From the NCBI GenBank assembly GCA_011742915.1, contig JAAQTN010000022.1:1-42893 (forward strand): a stretch of 42,893 nucleotides of DNA, in the 5' to 3' direction. The notes under the pieces were generated by a model that saw only the letters and a list, made by a program, of their open reading frames with translations, was not told where the DNA came from and did no database searches. A program made the translations under genes and the position numbers. Within the stretch, counting starts at the first letter, position 1, and every line of letters starts with the position of its first letter. Below are positions 37,112-42,893 of the stretch, in pieces. This stretch comes from Billgrantia desiderata (lineage in GTDB: Bacteria; Pseudomonadota; Gammaproteobacteria; Pseudomonadales; Halomonadaceae).

Positions 37112-37903
37112 ATGGCCGGACGCAGCCTCGACAGAACCCGCAGCGAACTCACCGAGTTCCTGATCCATCATCGCAGCAAGCTGACGCCGGCCGACGTCGG
37201 TCTGCCTTCCACCGGGCGAAGGCGCACGCCCGGGCTGCGACGCGAGGAGGTGGCTACCCTCGCCGGGGTAGGACTGACCTGGTACACCTGGTTCGAGCAG
37301 GGGCGCGATATCAACGTCTCGGAGAGCTTCGTGCTGAAAGTCTCCAAGGCGCTCAAGCTCGACGACGCCGAATGCTGCCACCTGTTCCTGCTTGCCCACC
37401 GCCGCCCGCCGCCGGTGGAAGCCTACCGGTGGCAGGAAATTCCGCCCCTGGCACAGAGGCTGATGGACGACATGCCCAGGCCCGCCTACGTGATGAACCT
37501 GCGCTGGGACGTCATCGCCTGGAACGCCGCGGCCGATGCCCTGCTCGGCTTCAACGACAGGGAGCCCGGCGAGCGCAACATGATGCGCCTGCTGTTCGCC
37601 GACCCGGCGCTGCGCAGGCGCCTCCCCGACTGGCGCCAGGACGCCGCCCGTCTGCTGGCCCAGTTCCGCTGCGACCTGGCCGCCGCCCCCGAGGACCCGG
37701 CCATGCAGGAGCTGATCGAAGCGCTCGCCAAACTGTCGCCGGATTTTCGCCGCTGGTGGGAGCAACCCAACCACGAAGCCTATCGCTACGGCATCGGCAC
37801 GCTCATCGACGCCGACTCGGTTACGCAGACGTATGAACACACCACGCTGCTGGTGGACGAGCACCGACATCTCAGGATGGTGGTTTACTTCACCGCCGAC
37901 TGA
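37112..37903 (+). CDS. XRE-family regulator with MmyB-like ligand domain
   Basis: A 263-residue regulator. The N-terminal helix-turn-helix (about 10-85) carries the hallmark RRRTPGLRREEVATLAGVGLTWYTWFEQGR; the C-terminal PAS-like MmyB domain (about 105-262) has RPAYVMNLRWDVIAWNAAADALLG and RWWEQPNHEAYRYG. Such proteins, first known from actinomycetes, bind fatty-acid-like ligands. It is divergent from the MFS exporter. GGAG lies 7 bases before the ATG. The 3' end overlaps the convergent EamA gene by 14 bp. Confidence 0.9.
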   Translation: MAGRSLDRTRSELTEFLIHHRSKLTPADVGLPSTGRRRTPGLRREEVATLAGVGLTWYTWFEQGRDINVSESFVLKVSKALKLDDAECCHLFLLAHRRPPPVEAYRWQEIPPLAQRLMDDMPRPAYVMNLRWDVIAWNAAADALLGFNDREPGERNMMRLLFADPALRRRLPDWRQDAARLLAQFRCDLAAAPEDPAMQELIEALAKLSPDFRRWWEQPNHEAYRYGIGTLIDADSVTQTYEHTTLLVDEHRHLRMVVYFTAD

Positions 37904-38885
37904 CTGGGCACCGGACAGTGCTTTCGATGTCACCTTCCAGAGTCGAACCGGCCACCACAGCCTCGCTGGTACAGCTCATCGCTGCCACGACTCTCGTCTC
38001 TTTCGCCACCGACTTGGAGCGCGGTTTGTAGAACATCACGCCATTCCCGACCAGGATCGTCATCAGTCCCACCAAGGCGTACGGCGTCCACTGATAGCCT
38101 TCCACCAGAGTGGAGATACCCAGGGCGACTAGGGGAAACAGTAGAGTCGCGTAGGCCGCCGGGCCGGGGCCGATCCGGCCCACCAGGGCGAAATAGACGC
38201 CGAAGCCGATCACCGAACCAAAGATGGCCAGATAGAGTAAGGCGCCCACATAGGTAGGCGAGGTATCCACCACGAAGGGCGTACCGCTGATCACGACCAG
38301 CGCTAGCATGATCAGGGCGCCGTAGCCCATGGCGTAGGCGTTGGTGGAGAGCAGGTCCAGGCCGCGCCGCTGATGACGCAAACTGAGCATATTGCCGAGG
38401 GAGAAACCATAGGTTCCTACCAACGCGCAGCCCAAGCCGAACAGCACGCTGGCATCCAGCCCACCACGGTAGATGTCCGGCCAGAATAGACAGACCATCC
38501 CGATCAGGCCCAAAGAGGTTGCCAGCAACAGTCGCGACGTGATGGTTTGGCGAAAGAAGAGCACACCATTGACGGCGTTGAACAGTACCGCCATGGAGAA
38601 CACCACCGCAATCAAACCACTGGTGATATAGGCGGAGGCGGTATAGAAGAAATAAAAATTGAGGCAGAACACACACAGGCCCTGCAAAGCGCAGAACAGA
38701 TGATCGCGCACACCTAGCCGATGCAGCCGACCGCTGGCCGATAGCCATAGCAGCAATACGCCGGCGGCCAGAGCGAAACGATAGAAGACCGAGAGCATCA
38801 CCGGCACCTCGCCGACTTGCAGGGCAATGGCGATCCAGGTGGTACCCCAGATCAGCACGGTGGTCGCATAGAGCAACAGGTTCAT
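37890..38885 (-). CDS. EamA-family (DMT) transporter
   Basis: A 331-residue membrane protein with about ten helices in two EamA repeats (about 1-130 and 145-285), including LIWGTTWIAIALQ at the start and the second-repeat ending PLVALGISTLVEGYQWTPYALVGLMTILVGNGVMF. A hydrophilic C-terminal tail of about 40 residues follows. It probably exports a metabolite; substrate unknown. The ATG at 38885 has GAGGAG upstream. It is divergent from the AraC gene, its likely regulator. Confidence 0.89.
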   Translation of the reverse strand: MNLLLYATTVLIWGTTWIAIALQVGEVPVMLSVFYRFALAAGVLLLWLSASGRLHRLGVRDHLFCALQGLCVFCLNFYFFYTASAYITSGLIAVVFSMAVLFNAVNGVLFFRQTITSRLLLATSLGLIGMVCLFWPDIYRGGLDASVLFGLGCALVGTYGFSLGNMLSLRHQRRGLDLLSTNAYAMGYGALIMLALVVISGTPFVVDTSPTYVGALLYLAIFGSVIGFGVYFALVGRIGPGPAAYATLLFPLVALGISTLVEGYQWTPYALVGLMTILVGNGVMFYKPRSKSVAKETRVVAAMSCTSEAVVAGSTLEGDIESTVRCPVSRR

Positions 38886-39030
38886 GCTCGCACTCCTCGG
38901 TATTCGAACGACCAAGTGTGCGTCTCTCAGCGGTCTCAGGCATTCAGCTTCTTGCGCCGGGCATTCGATTCTTGCGCTTTTTCGCGATCCTGCCGGTCTT
39001 CGCTTGGCCCGCTCCAGGCGGCCAGCTACT

Positions 39031-39054
39031 ATCGAGCCAAGCATCGAGCCAAGC
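39031..39054. repeat. Perfect 12-bp tandem duplication
   Basis: ATCGAGCCAAGC occurs twice in a row in the EamA/AraC divergent gap, ending 27 bp before the AraC start codon. It could be a duplicated half-site for the AraC regulator, which binds direct repeats, or simple slippage. Confidence 0.7.
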
Positions 39055-39081
39055 GGTTAGCGGCCGAGGGAGAAAGGGGCC

Positions 39082-39981
39082 ATGCAGTACCATGTCTTCG
39101 AGCGTCTGGGACAACACCATGCCCAATTGAAACGCGCCGCCCAACTCGACGGAGGAATCGGCCTTTCCCAGTGGTACAACTGCAATGACCACATCGCGCT
39201 CGACAAGCCGACCCATCACACCTTGAGCCTTTACGTGGCCGATGGTTACGAGTCCTACCGCAAGACCTCCTCCGGCTGGCGCAACGGCGGCGCCCCTGAT
39301 CGCTTCTGCCTGATGCCCGGCCAGCACGAATCCACTTGGGATATCCGTGGCCCGCTCGAGTTCGTGCACCTCTATTTCACCGACAAACACCTGGCGGGAC
39401 TGGCCGAGCGGGTCTGGGACAAGGACGCCACCGGCCTGCTGCTGGATGAAAAGACCTTCGCCGACGACCCGCTGATTGCGAGCCTGTATCGTCAGTGGCT
39501 GCTTGCTCTCGACTGGCAGGAGCGGGCCGACCGCCTGGCTCTGGACAGCACCGTCACCCTGCTACTCGTGCACCTGCTCAGGTCCTACAGCCAGCGTCAG
39601 CGAGTGCTGCCGTGCCCCCGCGGCGGGCTGGCGCCCTACCGCCTGCGGCAGGTGCTCGACTATATCGAGGCCCATCTGGACCGACCGCTGCCCCTCGCTG
39701 AGCTGGCCACCCAGGTCCAGCTCAGCGAGTACCACTTCGCCCGCATGTTCAAGCAGAGCCAGGGGTTATCCCCTCATCAGTACGTGCTCCAACGCAGGCT
39801 GGCACGAGCCGAGACACTGCTGCACGACACGACGTCATCACTGGCCGAGATAGCCCTGGCTTGCGGCTTCAGCTCCTCGAGCCACCTGGCCAGTCGTTTT
39901 CGCCAGGTCAAGGGGATCGCTCCCTCTCGACTGAGGGAGTCGACACCTGCCCAGATACCGGAGCCCCCGGCAGAAACGTAG
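39082..39981 (+). CDS. AraC-family transcriptional regulator
   Basis: A 299-residue regulator with an N-terminal cupin-like sensing domain (about 20-160) and the C-terminal double helix-turn-helix (about 190-290): LDRPLPLAELATQVQLSEYHFARMFKQSQGLSPHQYV and LAEIALACGFSSSSHLASRFRQVKGIAPS, both in good condition. It probably controls the divergent EamA gene. AAAGGGG precedes the ATG. The ligand is unknown. Confidence 0.92.
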   Translation: MQYHVFERLGQHHAQLKRAAQLDGGIGLSQWYNCNDHIALDKPTHHTLSLYVADGYESYRKTSSGWRNGGAPDRFCLMPGQHESTWDIRGPLEFVHLYFTDKHLAGLAERVWDKDATGLLLDEKTFADDPLIASLYRQWLLALDWQERADRLALDSTVTLLLVHLLRSYSQRQRVLPCPRGGLAPYRLRQVLDYIEAHLDRPLPLAELATQVQLSEYHFARMFKQSQGLSPHQYVLQRRLARAETLLHDTTSSLAEIALACGFSSSSHLASRFRQVKGIAPSRLRESTPAQIPEPPAET

Positions 39982-40077
39982 CTGTCCCGGAAATCGACAA
40001 GCTTCCGTTCGGCTCAGCAGCGTGGCGGCGCTACGCGCACGAGGCAGGAATCGAACAACGACGCGAATGTCACTGAC

Positions 40078-40236
40078 TCATTCACCCTCTCTCGGATAGA
40101 CGACGAAGGCCAATTTGTTGCCATCGCGGTCGCGAACATAGGCCGCATAGAAGCCTTCGCCGTATTGAGGCCGGTAGCCCGGAGCGCCTTCATCGCTGCC
40201 GCGTAATCGATGACACGAGCCTTCGCCCCCGCCTCC
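40078..40236 (-). pseudogene. 3' remnant of a VOC (glyoxalase/dioxygenase) gene
   Basis: The minus strand encodes DEGAPGYRPQYGEGFYAAYV then RDRDGNKLAFVVYPREGE and a stop. This is the last strand pair of a vicinal-oxygen-chelate protein of the glyoxalase/bleomycin-resistance type, including the conserved YAAYVRDxDGNK segment. The rest of the gene is missing: an in-frame stop appears at 40237-40239 and IS3-related sequence begins just beyond. The gene was cut by mobile DNA. Only the C-terminal 40 or so residues remain, so it is not functional. Confidence 0.75.
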
Positions 40237-40289
40237 TCAACATCACAACCCCACAGTGAAATTGCTGATAGGAGAGATCAGGGCTGCCA

Positions 40290-40547
40290 CCACAAGACCT
40301 TCTCGGCGCAGGGCCTGATAGACCCGGGGACTGCCATAACGGCCCTTGCTGGCGTTGTAGACTCTGCGGACCTTCAACAGCAGGTCTGCATTTTCAGCGT
40401 CTCTCTGGCTGGGCTTCCGGTTTGCCCAGGCGTAGTAGCCAGACCGAGAGATGTTCAGGTGGCGACACAGCACCTTTACCTCGTGCTGTCCTCGGTGTTT
40501 CCAGACGAACCGGAACGCTTCCGTCGTTCCTCTGCCTGAAAACGTTG
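40290..40547 (-). pseudogene. IS3-family orfB fragment (transposase N-terminus)
   Basis: The reading frame encodes TTEAFRFVWKHRGQHEVKVL, then CRHLNISRSGYYAWANRK (the HTH_21 signature of IS3 OrfB) and YGSPRVYQALRREGL, after which homology stops. The DDE integrase core is absent. Its 5' end abuts the left end of the IS1111-type element. Confidence 0.8.
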
Positions 40548-40558
40548 AAACTAATGGA

Positions 40559-40570
40559 ATGGTCCGCCCC
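40559..40570. repeat. IS1111 left subterminal inverted repeat
   Basis: ATGGTCCGCCCC, exact reverse complement of 41927-41938. Confidence 0.85.
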
Positions 40571-40622
40571 TTCTTCATACCCTTCCCCACGAGATAGCTC
40601 AGACGCGAGGGAGGTACGAACC

Positions 40623-41654
40623 ATGTCTATCGCAACCATCGGAATCGATATTGGCAAGAGCAAGTTCCATGTATGCGCCCTTGACGAACATGGCCATGTG
40701 AAGTTGCGCAAGGCCTTCTCACGATCGGGCCTTATCCGCTTCCTGGCCAATACTCCGTCTGCACGTGTGGCCACAGAGGCCTGTGCCGGCGCCCACTTCA
40801 TTGGTCGCAAAGCCGAATTCTTTGGCCATGATGCACGACTGCTTCCCGCTCAGTATGTAAAGGCGTACACGAAGTCTCAGAAGAATGACTATGCCGATGC
40901 AGAGGCCATCGCTGAGGCGGCCACACGTCCCACCATGCGCTCAGTCCCGGTAAAGCCTGTCGAACGCCAGACACTGCAGCTGCTTCACCGCCAACGCACT
41001 GGCTGGATTGGCGAGCGAACGGCTCTGGCCAATCGGATTCGCGCCATGCTGTTGGAGTTTGGCATCACGATACCGAAGGGGATCCGCCAGCTACGCCGCA
41101 ATCTACCTTGGGTGCTTGAAGATGGCGATAACGGTTTGCCGGATCGCTTACGTGAGCTGATCGCCGATCTCTGGGGCGACATGAATCGGCTTGATGAGCG
41201 TATCGAGGGCCTGACTGTCGAGCTGGATACCCTGTCTCGGAAAGACCCTCAAATCAATCTACTGTTGAGCATCCCAGGTATCGGCCCCATCGTTGCTACT
41301 GCGTTGGTCGCCGGTATTGGTGATGCCAGCGCATTTCGCAAGGGCCGGGATCTCGCGGCTTGGCTAGGACTAGTACCCCGTCAGCACAGCACAGGAGGAC
41401 AGACGCGCTTGCTGGGCATTGGGAAGCGTGGCAATCGCCATTTGCGCATGTTACTGATCCACGGTGCCAGGGCCGTGCTGCGGGTGGCGAATAAGCGCGA
41501 CGCACAGGATGGGCTCCGCCACTGGGTGGAACGAATCAGCCCTCGTAAACACGGAAATGTGGTGGCCGTGGCACTGGCCAACAAGCTGGCTCGGATTGTC
41601 CATGGAGTTTTGCGTTACGGGGTACCATTTGACCCAAAATTGATAAGTAGCTGA
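40623..41654 (+). CDS. IS1111-group transposase (DEDD recombinase)
   Basis: A 343-residue IS110-family recombinase. The N-terminal RuvC-like DEDD domain shows IGIDIGKSKFHVCALDE (first D), VATEACAGAHF (E) and KNDYADAEAIAEAA (the two further D). A helical middle part (about 125-210) leads to the C-terminal transposase_20 domain with LLSIPGIGPIVATALVAGIGD and the serine-nucleophile segment LVPRQHSTGGQTRLLGIGKRGNRHLRMLL. It is intact, so the element may be active. These enzymes work with a structured guide RNA made from the element's own noncoding end. Confidence 0.95.
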   Translation: MSIATIGIDIGKSKFHVCALDEHGHVKLRKAFSRSGLIRFLANTPSARVATEACAGAHFIGRKAEFFGHDARLLPAQYVKAYTKSQKNDYADAEAIAEAATRPTMRSVPVKPVERQTLQLLHRQRTGWIGERTALANRIRAMLLEFGITIPKGIRQLRRNLPWVLEDGDNGLPDRLRELIADLWGDMNRLDERIEGLTVELDTLSRKDPQINLLLSIPGIGPIVATALVAGIGDASAFRKGRDLAAWLGLVPRQHSTGGQTRLLGIGKRGNRHLRMLLIHGARAVLRVANKRDAQDGLRHWVERISPRKHGNVVAVALANKLARIVHGVLRYGVPFDPKLISS

Positions 41655-41759
41655 TCAGTGGGTGTTCCCAGCAACAACATCGTGCGCAGTTTCAGGAGGT
41701 TAACTCCCACCGAGTGAGAGCGAGTGCCGGAATCGATGGCGGAAACAGGACAGCGGCAT

Positions 41760-41818
41760 ACCGTGAGCCTGGCTAAAAAAGCGGCCCCAGAGAGGTCTTG
41801 AAACTATTCAGGAGCGGT
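41760..41818 (+). ncRNA. Predicted seekRNA/bridge RNA guide region of the IS1111-type element
   Basis: Two neighbouring segments in the 3' noncoding region of the element look like guides. CTAAAAAAGC (41773-41782) lies in a loop closed by CTGG / CCAG and equals the IS3 target site as reconstructed from the two flanks. TTGAAACTA (41798-41806) lies in a small hairpin, TCTTGA-AACTAT-TCAGGA, and equals the element's left junction at 40545-40553. Known IS1111 elements encode a guide RNA downstream of the transposase, so position fits. RNA ends are not known; the span given is the core. Confidence 0.65.
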
Positions 41819-41926
41819 ATGCGCGGATTCCCATCATGGCCCGGGCCATCACCCGATAGCCCATCAAGAGGTCGGATACATTGGCGCAATCCTGTCACCG
41901 TCATGCGAGCAGGCCCTTGCATCACC

Positions 41927-41938
41927 GGGGCGGACCAT
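41927..41938. repeat. IS1111 right subterminal inverted repeat
   Basis: GGGGCGGACCAT, exact reverse complement of 40559-40570, 3 bp from the junction with IS3 sequence. Confidence 0.85.
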
Positions 41939-41941
41939 ACA

Positions 41942-42067
41942 TTTTTTAGGATGTCATTCTCCTCCTCAAGCTCCGATACGCGGCGCTTCAGACGAGCGAC
42001 CTCATCCTGCTCCTGGATCTTCTGCTTAGCATCAGGCGGGGCTTTCTTGACCCGTTTCATGGCGAAC
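41942..42067 (-). pseudogene. IS3-family orfA fragment
   Basis: The frame encodes MKRVKKAPPDAKQKIQEQDE then VARLKRRVSELEEENDILK, the leucine-zipper-like C-terminal part of an IS3 OrfA, ending in the A6 run where OrfA/OrfB frameshifting normally occurs. The N-terminal helix-turn-helix is missing. After the A6 run the frame runs into the IS1111-type element and loses homology. Confidence 0.8.
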
Positions 42068-42104
42068 TGTCCCTCGGAACTCCAGTTACAGGGACTTGTG
42101 ATTG

Positions 42105-42596
42105 TTACCTCATTTTTGTGGGGCGCATGGGAAGCTTTGTCGTCGACTTGATTTCCTTTATACCAACGCTGGTCTCTATGGATCCTACCGATCGGATACG
42201 CCGGATCTCAGTAACTCTGTCGTACAGTTCATCCAAGCTTCTTGCGACTATCTTAAGGATATAGTCTGCCGAGCCAGCCGTACAGTAACACATCAGCACC
42301 CAATCGAATCGGTGAATGATAGCTTCGAACTGGTCGGTATTCTCAGGAGTATGGTCATTCAAGGACACTTGACTGAAACCCACGACGGTATAGCCTGCCT
42401 TGTTTTTATCGATGTTGGCACGATACCCTTCGATCAATCCGGACTCTTCCATTTTCTTCAAGCGACGCCAACATGGAGTCTGGCTAAGGTGAATGGTCTC
42501 CGCCAGCTGACTAATTGTGATCCTGCAGTCATCCTGTAGATGCTCCAGCATCGTGCAGTCAATGGCATCCAAGTCGTTCGGCGTAATATCTGGCAC
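42105..42596 (-). CDS. Lrp/AsnC-family transcriptional regulator
   Basis: A 163-residue feast/famine regulator. The N-terminal helix-turn-helix (about 10-60) reads LDAIDCTMLEHLQDDCRITI and ETIHLSQTPCWRRLKKMEESGLI; the C-terminal RAM ligand domain (about 75-150) has VLMCYCTAGSADYILKIVA. It is a typical Lrp protein that binds an amino acid or similar ligand. The GTG start has GGGAG 8 bases upstream. Base composition is lower in GC than the chromosome-type genes to the left, hinting at acquisition with the mobile island. Its target was presumably beyond the window or lost to the IS insertion. Confidence 0.9.
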   Translation of the reverse strand: MPDITPNDLDAIDCTMLEHLQDDCRITISQLAETIHLSQTPCWRRLKKMEESGLIEGYRANIDKNKAGYTVVGFSQVSLNDHTPENTDQFEAIIHRFDWVLMCYCTAGSADYILKIVARSLDELYDRVTEIRRIRSVGSIETSVGIKEIKSTTKLPMRPTKMR

Positions 42597-42790
42597 GCTA
42601 CTATCTCCCTGTTATGCAATTCCTAAGAGCATGACAGCCTTCCCCGCCGGATGCTCGCTAGCTCTATTCTAGTAAGCTGATTGTTCAAGGTCGACAAACC
42701 TTCACTGCCACTGGCAACACGCCCCTGCATAGATTCTCTATTCAGTGCCAGTCTGGACCTCTGCTCGCACCTTTCTTCGCCCATCCGCCC
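42597..42790. other. Region upstream of the Lrp gene, no gene seen
   Basis: Contains the Lrp ribosome-binding site and presumably its promoter, read on the minus strand. The short dyad CTAG-CTCTATT-CTAG is visible near 42658-42674. No convincing ORF before the tandem repeat. Confidence 0.4.
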
Positions 42791-42893
42791 TGTGGGCTCT
42801 GGCGCTGTGGGCTCTAGCGCTGTGGGCTCTAGCGCTGTGGGCTCTAGCGCTGTGGGCTCTAGCGCTGTGGGCTCTAGCGCTGTGGGCTCTAGC
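42791..42893. repeat. 15-bp tandem repeat array running off the edge
   Basis: Unit TGTGGGCTCTAGCGC, six full copies (the first with one change, GGCGC) and 13 of 15 bases of a seventh at the window edge. The unit length is a multiple of three, so it could encode pentapeptide repeats (WALAL or VGSSA on the plus strand, ALEPT or SARAH on the minus strand). Each unit contains the palindrome AGCGCT. The true array length is unknown because the sequence stops inside it. Confidence 0.95.

Larger units (their letters stand above)
40548..41941 (+). mobile_element. IS1111-group (IS110 family) insertion sequence
   Basis: An element of about 1394 bp with one DEDD transposase gene. Subterminal inverted repeats ATGGTCCGCCCC (40559-40570) and GGGGCGGACCAT (41927-41938) lie about 11 and 3 bp from the ends, the layout typical of the IS1111 group. 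There is no target duplication. The 3' noncoding region (about 290 bp after the transposase) is long, as in IS1111 members, where it encodes the guide RNA. Boundaries were inferred from where IS3 sequence resumes on each side and could be off by 1-3 bases. Confidence 0.82.
40243..42067 (-). mobile_element. IS3-family remnant split by an IS1111-group element
   Basis: Two pieces of one IS3-family element on the minus strand: an orfA 3' part (about 41942-42067) and an orfB 5' part (about 40290-40547). They are separated by the IS1111-type element. Joining them restores the -1 frameshift window CTAAAAAAG (A AAA AAG) and the usual fusion reading ILKKATF. Both outer ends of the IS3 are lost, the right one next to the truncated VOC gene, so it is immobile. 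Confidence 0.75.

Noticed and set aside
40078..40236. Intact small VOC protein
   Set aside because: Only the C-terminal strands remain and an in-frame stop precedes them; no start codon with a ribosome-binding site is available.
42791..42893. CRISPR array
   Set aside because: Repeats are 15 bp and directly adjacent with no spacers; no cas gene is present.

Overview
The window reads as a chromosomal stretch, probably one whole contig, from a GC-rich halophilic gammaproteobacterium of the Halomonas type (Halomonadaceae). That assignment is an inference from protein style, the trpI/trpBA arrangement, a TakP-like TRAP transporter and the many LysR/EamA/GNAT genes; no rRNA or tRNA is present to anchor it. 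Genes are dense and mostly housekeeping or accessory metabolism. Both ends are richer in mobile DNA.

Layout. 1-2500: a CysB-type LysR gene, then an intact IS5-family element with 4-bp target duplications. 2529-9480: an MgtC/DUF4010 membrane protein; a LysR gene followed by a DGPF/ECF42-sigma/DUF1428 unit; a cupin; a nitroreductase; an EamA exporter divergent from MarR. 9496-17948: ogt and alkA (alkylation repair), a 223-bp MITE-like element with IS5-type ends, a GNAT-PaiB-GNAT operon, a diguanylate cyclase-MocR pair, SRPBCC and LolA-like genes, and endonuclease IV. 17954-23195: a cache-domain histidine kinase and NarL-type regulator next to a complete TRAP transporter (dctP, dctQ, dctM) whose binding protein resembles the 2-oxoacid binder TakP. 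23773-31409: a 52-residue membrane miniprotein, the giant helicase Lhr, and trpI divergent from trpBA. 31425-39981: alternating regulator/target pairs (LysE and LysR next to an azoreductase, SDR/TetR with twin operators, MFS/MmyB-type XRE, EamA/AraC). 40078-42893: a truncated VOC gene, an IS3-family remnant split by an IS1111-group (IS110 family) element, an Lrp regulator, and a 15-bp tandem repeat running off the end.

The most interesting signal is in the right-hand mobile island. The IS1111-type element sits at the A6G programmed frameshift site of the IS3 remnant. Its 3' noncoding region contains two adjacent short segments. One equals the reconstructed IS3 target (CTAAAAAAGC). The other equals the left junction of the element (TTGAAACTA). 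This is what is expected of a seekRNA/bridge RNA guide, and suggests an insertion sequence programmed to land in the translational control signal of another insertion sequence. The second notable mobile feature is the MITE at 11177-11399, whose ends match the IS5-family element 9 kb away.

Functionally, the region is regulator-heavy (four LysR, MarR, MocR, TetR, XRE/MmyB, AraC, Lrp, an ECF sigma and a two-component pair), mostly beside small transporters and redox enzymes. DNA repair is represented by ogt, alkA, nfo and lhr. Several convergent pairs overlap at their stop codons, a sign of a compact genome.
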